A stretch of DNA of 44,891 nucleotides from Candidatus Gastranaerophilales bacterium (lineage in GTDB: Bacteria; Cyanobacteriota; Vampirovibrionia; Gastranaerophilales; Gastranaerophilaceae). Numbering within the stretch: the first letter of the stretch is position 1; every line of letters starts with the position of its first letter. A model generated the notes under the pieces. The model searched no databases. It was given only the letters and a program-made list of their open reading frames with translations, and was not told the origin of the DNA. The DNA lies in the NCBI GenBank assembly GCA_944323145.1, contig CALURJ010000017.1:1-44891 (forward strand), read 5' to 3'. Below, piece after piece: positions 1 to 6,302 of this stretch. Both the position numbers and the translations under genes were made by a program.

Positions 1-7
1 TTCCTTT

Positions 8-45
8 ACTTGTTGAGTGATTATTGGCGTAAGCACTCTACAAGT
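8..45. repeat. Hairpin-forming inverted repeat at window start
   Basis: Two 12-nt arms (8-19 and 34-45) pair at 11 of 12 positions around a 14-nt loop. A looser outer pair, TTCCTTT at 1-7 with AAAGGAA at 60-66, encloses it. No T-run follows, so it is not a clear terminator. It could be the 3' part of a structured element that begins outside the window. Function unknown. Confidence 0.4.
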
Positions 46-93
46 TGCATGATAATATATAAAGGAAAAATTGCAAGTTAAATATTACAAAAT

Positions 94-579
94 TTAAATT
101 CTATGTGCTAGATAAGACGCTTTTGATAGTAAATTATCAGTATTCATTTCGCCATCTGTAAAAGCTTTTTTAGCTTTGGCAAGTTGCCCTAATTCAAAGT
201 TACTGTCAGAGTTTGCATATTTGTTTTCTAGAGTATCATATATTTTTTCAAGTAATTTAAGGTTATCTTTTGAAGCCTGATATTCTGCCCATGCAACTTC
301 AAATTCAGCCTGTTTTTTTTCATAGCGTTCATTTAAAAAATCAATAAATTCTCTTTTTGTAACTCCTTTTTCTAAATATTCAAGGAATTTTTCCCGTAAA
401 CCATCAGGCAAATTAGCTACATTTTGATACAACTGTTCTTTTAAAGTCATATTATCAGCTTTTTTGCTATCTGAAAATCTGCCGGCAAAAACAGTATTTA
501 TAAAAGTGTTAGTTACAACTTTATTTAATTGGAAGTTGTTCTCACTATGTTCATTAATTTTGTTGACCTCTAATGTCAT
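94..579 (-). CDS. Hypothetical 161-aa charged helical protein
   Basis: No family is recognised. The ATG at 579 is preceded by an AGAGAGGA ribosome site at normal spacing. The product has no signal peptide or membrane segment. It is rich in Lys, Glu and Ala and probably alpha-helical; residues 60-125 look amphipathic or coiled-coil-like (for example LEKGVTKREFIDFLNERYEK). An N-terminal stretch contains FINTVFAGRFSDSKKA, which recalls the short F-A/T-G patch near the N termini of other unassigned proteins in this window. The gene stands alone, next to a palindrome-rich intergenic region. Real-gene status rests on the ribosome site, codon-like composition and length. Confidence 0.6.
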   Translation of the reverse strand: MTLEVNKINEHSENNFQLNKVVTNTFINTVFAGRFSDSKKADNMTLKEQLYQNVANLPDGLREKFLEYLEKGVTKREFIDFLNERYEKKQAEFEVAWAEYQASKDNLKLLEKIYDTLENKYANSDSNFELGQLAKAKKAFTDGEMNTDNLLSKASYLAHRI

Positions 580-678
580 AATTATCCTCTCTTATATATA
601 TAAAATATATATACCCAAAATAATTGCCTTTTTTGTTAAGATTTGTAAAAGATAATGTATATTATTAGAAGTATAATT

Positions 679-732
679 TACCTCTCCAAAGGAGGTAGGG
701 TTATTAATTATTCCCTCCCTTTTTAGGGAGGG
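679..732. repeat. Paired purine/pyrimidine palindromes
   Basis: TACCTC (679-684) pairs with GAGGTA (692-697). CCCTCCCT (713-720) pairs with AGGGAGGG (725-732) around TTTT. The second unit is followed by AGGGGTGGG and resembles the pair at 30300-30374, so this is a dispersed repeat family. The 580-1128 interval holds this element, four 8-5-8 palindromes, one GTGCGGG/CCCGCAC palindrome and the purB promoter; I see no gene in it. Confidence 0.65.
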
Positions 733-765
733 CAGGGGTGGGTAACAAACTTTTAAGTTTATGCG

Positions 766-786
766 ATTGCGTGTCAAGCACGCAAT
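766..786. repeat. 8-5-8 palindrome, copy 1
   Basis: ATTGCGTG and CACGCAAT flank the 5-nt loop TCAAG. A G precedes and GAC follows, the flanks shared by this family. Its sense is opposite to the copy at 865-885. Confidence 0.75.
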
Positions 787-818
787 GACGAAAATGATTG
801 GTGGAGGATTTATTTTAT

Positions 819-850
819 GTGCGGGAACTCTGCGTCCCCGCGCCCCGCAC
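819..850. repeat. GC-rich inverted repeat
   Basis: GTGCGGG (819-825) pairs with CCCGCAC (844-850) around an 18-nt GC-rich loop. It lies between two 8-5-8 palindromes and may be a separate repeat or part of a composite element. Confidence 0.5.
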
Positions 851-864
851 CAAATATTCTTGTC

Positions 865-885
865 ATTGCGCACCTGTTGCGCAAT
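865..885. repeat. 8-5-8 palindrome, copy 2 (inverted)
   Basis: ATTGCGCA and TGCGCAAT flank the 5-nt loop CCTGT, with GTC before and CTA after. Read on the other strand it has the same GAT...ATGAC flanks as copy 1. Confidence 0.75.
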
Positions 886-906
886 CTAATATTTGTTATA
901 ATACAG

Positions 907-927
907 ATCGCGGAATAAATCCGCGAT
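907..927. repeat. 8-5-8 palindrome, copy 3
   Basis: ATCGCGGA and TCCGCGAT flank the 5-nt loop ATAAA and are followed by GACA. The stem sequence differs from copies 1 and 2, but stem length, loop length and flanks are the same. Confidence 0.75.
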
Positions 928-946
928 GACATAACTATTTAGTGTC

Positions 947-967
947 ATTGTGGACTTGATCCACAAT
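947..967. repeat. 8-5-8 palindrome, copy 4 (inverted)
   Basis: ATTGTGGA and TCCACAAT flank the 5-nt loop CTTGA, the reverse complement of the copy 1 loop. TGTC precedes and CTC follows. Confidence 0.75.
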
Positions 968-1113
968 CTCTTTACCACTCAAACAGCATCCGCTTTGTTA
1001 TTGTTTCATTAAGTGCAGATTATTTAAAATTTTATGTACGCAAAGCGTACCGTAACGACTTAACGACTTAGAGACTTAACGTCTTATCGACTTCTAATAA
1101 TATTATGTTTTTG

Positions 1114-1122
1114 TGCTAAAAT
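1114..1122 (+). promoter_or_regulatory. Extended -10 promoter of purB
   Basis: TGCTAAAAT is an extended -10 whose last base is six nucleotides before the purB ATG. Transcription would start at or next to the start codon, giving a leaderless mRNA. No good -35 box and no Shine-Dalgarno sequence are seen. Confidence 0.6.
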
Positions 1123-1128
1123 AAACTT

Positions 1129-2424
1129 ATGATTGACAGATATTCACGAAATGAAATGGCTGAAATTTGGACTCTGGAATCTAAATTTCAATATTACCTT
1201 AATGTAGAAGTTGCTGCTGCAGAAGCTTATGCAGAACTCGGAACTTTTCCAAAAGACGACATTGAAGAATTAAAAAAGAAAGCAAAATTTGACGTTCAAA
1301 GAATTGACGAAATTGAAGCGGAAGTTAAACACGATGTCATAGCTTTTTTGACCTGCGTTAACGAAAGTTTGGGCGACTTAGCAAAGTACATGCATGTCGG
1401 GATGACAAGCTCGGATGTAATTGATACAGCATTTGCACTTCAAATTCAAGACAGCGGAAAAATTATTATCAAAGATCTTGATGAAACTATCCAATCAATG
1501 AAAGATTTAGCCAACAGACACCGTAACACTATCTGTATCGGACGCTCACACGGAGTTCATGCAGAAGTTATGACCTTCGGTGTCAAAATTTGCAGTTGGA
1601 TTGATATTCTTGAACGGCAGAGAGCAAACTTTATCCACGCGCTTGAAGGAATCAGAGTAGGGCAAATTTCTGGGCCTGTAGGAACTTACAGCAACATTCC
1701 CCCTGAAGTCGAAGAAATTACATGTAAAAATCTCGGGTTGAAACCCGCAAGAATTTCCACACAAATTATTGCCAGAGATTACCACGCTTATTTTATGCAG
1801 TCACTGGCTTTAATAGCAAGTGTTCTTGAACAGTTTGCAACCGAAATAAGACACCTCCAGCGGACAGAAGTTTTGGAAGTTGAAGAAGGTTTCGGTAAAA
1901 ATCAAAAGGGATCATCTGCCATGCCGCATAAGAAAAACCCTGTTCTTTCAGAAAACTTATGCGGACTTGCACGTGTTGTCCGAGCAAATTCTATAGTTGC
2001 ACTTGAAAATATTCCGCTCTGGCACGAACGCGACATTTCTCACAGCTCTGCCGAAAGAATAATTTTCCCTGACAGCTTAACTCTTGTTGACTTTATGTTA
2101 AACAGATTTAACGGGGTTGTACAAAATCTTGTTGTACATGAAAAAAATATGCTCAAAAATACCGAAAAATTCGGCGGAATAATTTTCTCACAAAAAGTTC
2201 TTTTAAAACTTATTGAAAAAGGAATAACAAGAGAGGAAGCATACCGGCTTGTTCAACGCAACGCGATTGATGCTTTTGAAAATGACGGAGATTTCAGGGT
2301 TAACCTTTTGAATGACAAAGACGTAACTAAATTACTTACTCCTTTAGAAATTGACGAAATTTTCAACAAAGAAGAGTTTTTGAGAAACGTCAATACAATT
2401 TATAAAAGAATACTTGATTTATAA
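1129..2424 (+). CDS. purB: Adenylosuccinate lyase
   Basis: Cytosolic enzyme that removes fumarate from SAICAR and from adenylosuccinate in purine and AMP synthesis. At 431 aa it has the usual length of the short bacterial PurB type. The fumarase/aspartase-superfamily signature SSAMPHKKNP lies at about residues 262-271, with the mobile-loop catalytic serine near 262-263. The second catalytic region, GRSHGVHAEVMTFG, has H141, and TSSDVIDTA near residue 89 forms part of the substrate site. The gene is apparently leaderless: there is no ribosome site and the -10 box lies six bases before the ATG. A promoter for the following hydrogenase genes overlaps its 3' end. Identification is firm. Confidence 0.97.
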   Translation: MIDRYSRNEMAEIWTLESKFQYYLNVEVAAAEAYAELGTFPKDDIEELKKKAKFDVQRIDEIEAEVKHDVIAFLTCVNESLGDLAKYMHVGMTSSDVIDTAFALQIQDSGKIIIKDLDETIQSMKDLANRHRNTICIGRSHGVHAEVMTFGVKICSWIDILERQRANFIHALEGIRVGQISGPVGTYSNIPPEVEEITCKNLGLKPARISTQIIARDYHAYFMQSLALIASVLEQFATEIRHLQRTEVLEVEEGFGKNQKGSSAMPHKKNPVLSENLCGLARVVRANSIVALENIPLWHERDISHSSAERIIFPDSLTLVDFMLNRFNGVVQNLVVHEKNMLKNTEKFGGIIFSQKVLLKLIEKGITREEAYRLVQRNAIDAFENDGDFRVNLLNDKDVTKLLTPLEIDEIFNKEEFLRNVNTIYKRILDL

Positions 2425-2442
2425 GCCGGCATACTGTAAAAT
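2414..2442 (+). promoter_or_regulatory. Sigma70-type promoter of the hydrogenase operon
   Basis: TTGATT (2414-2419) and TAAAAT (2437-2442) are separated by 17 bases, with TG directly before the -10. The -35 lies inside the purB coding end. The same TTGATT-17-TAAAAT arrangement occurs at 44761-44789. Confidence 0.6.
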
Positions 2443-2466
2443 ATAAATCATACGAGGAATTTATTA

Positions 2467-2709
2467 ATGGCAAAAATCAAAATTACTGTTTGTATGGGAA
2501 GTTCTTGTTTTGCGCGCGGTAATCAGCAAAATCTCGCGTTTATTGAAGCATTTATGAAAACTCATGATTTGGAAGCAGATATTGATCTTGCAGGTGCACG
2601 CTGCGAAAATAAATGCGCTACGGGGCCGAATATTACAATTAACGGTGTTGAGTATAACGGTGTTGATGAAAAAAAACTGGAAGAAATTTTGACTAAACTT
2701 GTCAAATAA
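2467..2709 (+). CDS. Small thioredoxin-fold [2Fe-2S] ferredoxin
   Basis: This 80-aa cytosolic protein resembles the C-terminal thioredoxin-like [2Fe-2S] domain of the 24-kDa NADH dehydrogenase subunit (NuoE/HndA/HydC family). The ligand pattern is C-x4-C at C9 and C14 (CMGSSC) and C-x3-C at about C45 and C49 (CENKC). It lacks the N-terminal helical domain of full NuoE, as is common for free-standing versions beside [FeFe] hydrogenases. It is the first gene after the 2414-2442 promoter, with ACGAGGAA as ribosome site, and sits 41 bases before the sensory hydrogenase. It probably passes electrons to or from that protein or a partner NADH-linked subunit; the partner is inference. Confidence 0.85.
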   Translation: MAKIKITVCMGSSCFARGNQQNLAFIEAFMKTHDLEADIDLAGARCENKCATGPNITINGVEYNGVDEKKLEEILTKLVK

Positions 2710-2750
2710 TAAATTTACGAAACGCATCTTTTTATAATGGAGTTACAATA

Positions 2751-4478
2751 ATGAATAAACAATATCCGGTATATACACTGGTTAATGAATGCCACGATTG
2801 TTACAAATGTATCAGAGAATGCCCTGTTAAAGCTATCAAAATTGAAGACGGCCATGCATCTGTCATTCCGGAAAGGTGTATCGCCTGCGGGAACTGCGTT
2901 AAGGCCTGCCCGTCAAATGCAAAACGTGTCAGAAATGATATAGATAAAGCAAAAAACTTAATTCTTGCACAAAAAGATGTTTATGTTTCACTTGCACCTT
3001 CATGGCGTGCTTCTTTTGAAAATTCCGCAGAAAAAATGATTGCCGTTTTAAAACGCCTCGGATTTAAAGATGTTTCGGAAACTGCTTTAGGCGCTCAGGA
3101 AGTTTCTATTAAAACCACTCAAATGCTTAATAATACGGAGCGCGGACTTTTTATCTCCAGCGCATGTCCTGTTATTGTTGACTATATAAGGCTTTATATG
3201 CCGGAATTCACAAAATACATAACTCCTATCGGCTCCCCGTTAATGACTCATTCCAAATTATTAAAAGAAACTTACGGAGATGATATTTCAATAGTATTTA
3301 TAGGGCCCTGTATAGGTAAGAAAAATGAAGTTACATATTCAGGTTTGTTTGATGTTGCCCTGACGTTTGATGAACTCAGGATGTGGATTAATGATGAAAT
3401 TATCGACATATCTAAAATTGCAAAAGACAAAAGATACCAGTTTGTACCTGAATCCGCTTATGAAGGGACATTATATCCGATTGACGGCGGGATGAATGAA
3501 ACCATTAAAAAATCTGGTATAAATGATAACGTACAGCTTCTGGAAGTTTGCGGTCTGCATGCCCTGCAGCGTGCGTTAAAAAATCTTGACGTTGAAAAGC
3601 TTGATAAAACAATATTTATAGAAGCTTTAGCCTGCGAAGGCGGATGTGTCGGCGGGCCTTGTATTTCATCCGAAAAAGCAGGTATCGTAATGGTGTCCGA
3701 TATTTTAACAAAAGAAAAGAAACGCGACAAAATTCCTGAAGAACCAAAAGTTGTTGTAAATTATGATATTCAACCGAAAAAAGTTGTTCATTCGGATTAT
3801 CCTCTGGAAGATATTCTTGCAACACTTAAAAAAATCGGCAAACATACAGTCGATGATGAGCTGAACTGCGGAGGCTGCGGTTATGCTACATGCCGCGACT
3901 TAGCCAAAGCTTTGTTGGACGGAGATGCAGAACCCTCAATGTGCGTTTCATACATGAGAAAAATTGCTGTCAGAAAAGCTGCGGCAATGATACGCTGCAT
4001 GCCTGCCGCAGTTGTTATGGTTGATAATAATATGAATATTATCGAGGCAAACGATAGTTTTATGAAAATGTTTACAGGCGACATGTATGATGTGTTTAAA
4101 AGCCGTCCGGACGGGCTTAAAGGTGCTGCAGTCGACAGAATTGTTGATTTTGCAGACATTTTCAGAACGATTTTGAAAACCGGAAAAGATCTTCATAAAG
4201 AACGCTACCATGTTAAAAACCGCCTTTACGATATTTCGGCCTTTACTATTGAAGAAAATGAAATTGTAGGGGCAGTAATTACTGACGTTACCTCCGCGGA
4301 AACAAATAGGGAAAAAATTTCTCAAAAAGCGCATGAAGTTATTTCTAAAAATATCTCTATTGTACAGGAAATTGCCTGTCTGCTTGGTGAGCACATGGTA
4401 GAAACAGAAACCCTGTTGAGTTCGATTGCCGAAGACTACGACGATAAAGACGAAGCAGGCAATGAGGGTAACAGTTAG
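2751..4478 (+). CDS. Sensory-type [FeFe] hydrogenase with PAS domain
   Basis: 575 aa. Domain order: two [4Fe-4S] ferredoxin motifs (residues 14-53); the [FeFe] hydrogenase large-subunit H-cluster domain (about 75-320); an extra Fe-S motif CGGCGYATC...C (C373, C376, C381, C398); then a PAS-like domain (about 410-510). H-cluster loops: L1 SSACP (136-140), L2 GPCIGK (C187), L3 EALACEGGCVGGPC (C295, C299). In catalytic enzymes L1 is TSCCP; here the first cysteine, normally the proton-relay residue, is alanine while the cluster-ligating one is kept. That, with the PAS domain, is the pattern of group C (HydS-like) sensory hydrogenases. The next gene encodes a phosphatase and overlaps this one by a base, so the pair probably senses H2 or redox state and signals by dephosphorylation. 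No hydE, hydF or hydG is in the window. The sensory role is inference from family knowledge. Confidence 0.9.
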   Translation: MNKQYPVYTLVNECHDCYKCIRECPVKAIKIEDGHASVIPERCIACGNCVKACPSNAKRVRNDIDKAKNLILAQKDVYVSLAPSWRASFENSAEKMIAVLKRLGFKDVSETALGAQEVSIKTTQMLNNTERGLFISSACPVIVDYIRLYMPEFTKYITPIGSPLMTHSKLLKETYGDDISIVFIGPCIGKKNEVTYSGLFDVALTFDELRMWINDEIIDISKIAKDKRYQFVPESAYEGTLYPIDGGMNETIKKSGINDNVQLLEVCGLHALQRALKNLDVEKLDKTIFIEALACEGGCVGGPCISSEKAGIVMVSDILTKEKKRDKIPEEPKVVVNYDIQPKKVVHSDYPLEDILATLKKIGKHTVDDELNCGGCGYATCRDLAKALLDGDAEPSMCVSYMRKIAVRKAAAMIRCMPAAVVMVDNNMNIIEANDSFMKMFTGDMYDVFKSRPDGLKGAAVDRIVDFADIFRTILKTGKDLHKERYHVKNRLYDISAFTIEENEIVGAVITDVTSAETNREKISQKAHEVISKNISIVQEIACLLGEHMVETETLLSSIAEDYDDKDEAGNEGNS

Positions 4479-5641
4479 TGTTTATTGATATTGATTGCAG
4501 CCAGATGAAAAAATATAACCAGAATGCTTACGGGGATTATTTTATTTCCAAAAGATACCCCGATGAAGCGAAACTGATTGCTGTTCTTTCCGACGGTTTA
4601 GGCAGCGGAATTAAAGCAAATATTTTATCCTGCATGACTGCAACAATGCTTTTAAAATTCATAGAAGGCGACCAGATACCAATCAGCAAGGCTGCCGAAA
4701 TTATTATGAACTCGCTTCCCGTATGTCAGGTTAGAAAAATAAGTTACTCGACATTTTCAGCTATTGAGGTGGATGACGAAGGGAATGCAAAAATTGTTGA
4801 AGAAGGAAACCCACGGTTTATATGGCTTAGAAACAATGAAGTTATGGATCCTGAATATAAATCAATTCCTTCAAAAACCTTTAAAAACCGTTGTTTAAAA
4901 ATTTATAAAATTAAATTGCAGTTAGGTGACAGATTGATTTTCTGTTCTGACGGCGTCACACAATCCGGGCTCGGCGGCGGGCGGTTGAAGCTTGGGCTAA
5001 GACGTGAAGGCTTAATTGTCCTTTTACAGGATAAGCTGAAAGAACATCCCGATATTTCAAGTACCGAACTTGCCCAGTATATAGTAAATCAGGCAAGAAA
5101 TATTGAAACTGACAGGCTTCCCAAAGATGATATTTCTGCATGCGCAATTTATTTCAGAGAACCCAGAGAAGCACTGGTATTCACAGGGCCGCCTTATCAT
5201 CAGGAAAAAGATGCCGAATATGCAAAAATGTTTGCTAATTTCAAAGGGAAAAAAGCAATCTGCGGGGGTACAACCGCAAATTTAATATCAAGAGAACTTA
5301 ACAGGCCTATTACAATGGATACAACAATAAGTATAGGCAAACTCCCTGCCTGCTCATATATGGAAGGGGTTGATCTGGTAACTGAAGGGATACTTACTCT
5401 TACTAAAGCCATGGAATATCTGGAGGCAAATACTCCTGAGATTGATAATGCCGCAGGAAAACTGGTGAGATTTTTATTAGACAGCGACTGCATATATTTT
5501 ATGGTAGGGGCAAAACTAAATCAGGCGCATTATGACCCAGCCCTTCCCATAGAAATCGAAATCAGAAAAAATATTATCAAAAAAATGTCGAATTTGCTTC
5601 AAGAAAAATATTTTAAAAAAGTTAATATACAATACATGTAA
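4478..5641 (+). CDS. SpoIIE/PP2C-type protein phosphatase
   Basis: 387 aa. Likely Ser/Thr phosphatase of the SpoIIE/RsbU branch of PP2C. LSDGLGSGIKA near residues 37-47 and FCSDGVTQ near 156-163 are the metal-binding Asp-Gly motifs; YSTFSAIEVDDEG lies between. The C-terminal third (from about residue 230) contains CGGTTANLISREL and is an extension I do not recognise, shared in my recollection with phosphatases beside sensory hydrogenases. The start is GTG, and the upstream stop and this start share one base (TAGTG), with GAGGG as ribosome site, so translation is probably coupled. It most likely acts as the output of the hydrogenase/PAS sensor. Its substrate is unknown. Confidence 0.85.
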   Translation: MFIDIDCSQMKKYNQNAYGDYFISKRYPDEAKLIAVLSDGLGSGIKANILSCMTATMLLKFIEGDQIPISKAAEIIMNSLPVCQVRKISYSTFSAIEVDDEGNAKIVEEGNPRFIWLRNNEVMDPEYKSIPSKTFKNRCLKIYKIKLQLGDRLIFCSDGVTQSGLGGGRLKLGLRREGLIVLLQDKLKEHPDISSTELAQYIVNQARNIETDRLPKDDISACAIYFREPREALVFTGPPYHQEKDAEYAKMFANFKGKKAICGGTTANLISRELNRPITMDTTISIGKLPACSYMEGVDLVTEGILTLTKAMEYLEANTPEIDNAAGKLVRFLLDSDCIYFMVGAKLNQAHYDPALPIEIEIRKNIIKKMSNLLQEKYFKKVNIQYM

Positions 5642-5647
5642 AAAAGA

Positions 5648-5676
5648 TTGAAAAAATAAATTTATAATTGTAAAAT
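5648..5676 (+). promoter_or_regulatory. Promoter for the repeat-bearing leader and ferredoxin gene
   Basis: TTGAAA (5648-5653) and TAAAAT (5671-5676) are spaced by 17 bases. Transcription from about 5683 would carry all three leader repeats in a roughly 228-nt 5' UTR. Confidence 0.55.
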
Positions 5677-5700
5677 TACAATAAAGTATAATGAAGGTTA

Positions 5701-5906
5701 ATAGAAAGGGTTAAAAAGGAGGCGAAGCCTCTGGTGAAAATATAACAAAATATTACTAAAATTGACGGAATGGTTAAAAAGGAGGCGAAGCCTCTGGCAA
5801 AAATATAACAAAGTATAACTAAAATTGACGGAATGGATAAAAAGGAGGCAAAGCCTCTGACGAAAATATCAGAAGTATAACGAATATTAATAGAAAGGGT
5901 AAAAAG
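5701..5906 (+). repeat. Tandem 63-bp leader repeats (three units plus partial)
   Basis: The palindrome GGAGGCGAAGCCTCTG occurs at 5718-5733 and 5781-5796, and a variant with GCAAAGC at 5844-5859: exactly 63-bp spacing. Each unit has a GGAA/AAGGG purine patch, TTAAAAA or a close form, the palindrome, then an A-rich tract. A fourth unit would begin at 5907, where the real gene's start replaces the palindrome. Units 2 and 3 contain short frames, ATG at 5770 (12 codons) and at 5833 (15 codons), both encoding K-K-E-A-K-P-L. A related array precedes lpxA. Confidence 0.85.
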
Positions 5907-5910
5907 AAAA

Positions 5911-6168
5911 ATGAGCGAAAAAGTTAGTGTTAAAGTATGTTTGGGAACAACATGTTTCGTAATGGGGTCGTCTAATTTACAGGAATTAATCGAAATGGTT
6001 CCTAAAAAATACGGTGACAAAGTAGAAGTTGCAGGAGTTCCTTGTTTAGGCTTATGTTCAATTGACTGGGAATTTTCAAAAGCACCTTATGTAAAAGTTG
6101 ACGATGAGGTGATTAAAGAAGCAACTGTTGAAAAGGTTTTAAAAGCTATTGATGAAAAATTGAAATAG
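5911..6168 (+). CDS. Small thioredoxin-fold [2Fe-2S] ferredoxin, second copy
   Basis: 85 aa, same fold class as the 2467-2709 product: C-x4-C at C10 and C15 (CLGTTC) and C-x3-C at about C46 and C50 (CLGLC). The two are clearly diverged. The gene has its own promoter and a long leader with three 63-bp repeats, and is followed by a terminator at 6198-6226, so it forms its own transcript between the sensory and catalytic hydrogenases. The start is the ATG after AGAAAGGGTAAAAAGAAAA. Likely an electron carrier to the hydrogenase encoded at 6303. Redox partner is inference. Confidence 0.85.
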   Translation: MSEKVSVKVCLGTTCFVMGSSNLQELIEMVPKKYGDKVEVAGVPCLGLCSIDWEFSKAPYVKVDDEVIKEATVEKVLKAIDEKLK

Positions 6169-6197
6169 TATTTAAATTAAAAATGATATAATTAGTT

Positions 6198-6226
6198 AAA
6201 AGCTCCCATACTTAATAGGAGCTTTT
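6198..6226 (+). terminator. Rho-independent terminator after the ferredoxin gene
   Basis: AAAAGCTCC (6198-6206) pairs with GGAGCTTTT (6218-6226), an 11-nt loop between, followed by ATTATATATATTT. It separates the ferredoxin transcript from the hydrogenase gene at 6303. Confidence 0.75.
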
Positions 6227-6302
6227 ATTATATATATTTGGAAAAATTTTATGTTCATGCCATAATATAAAATATATGGAATAGTAAAGAGGAAAAAGAT
6301 AT

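Noticed and set aside
592-873. Minus-strand 93-aa frame
   Set aside because: Runs through several palindromes and has no ribosome site; composition is repeat-derived.
3948-4394. 148-aa minus-strand frame
   Set aside because: Lies within the sensory hydrogenase gene, whose frame has clear domain motifs; no ribosome site.
5676-6020. Minus-strand frame with repeated R-G-F-A-S-F segments
   Set aside because: It is the antisense reading of the 63-bp leader repeats and overlaps the ferredoxin gene; it has no ribosome site.
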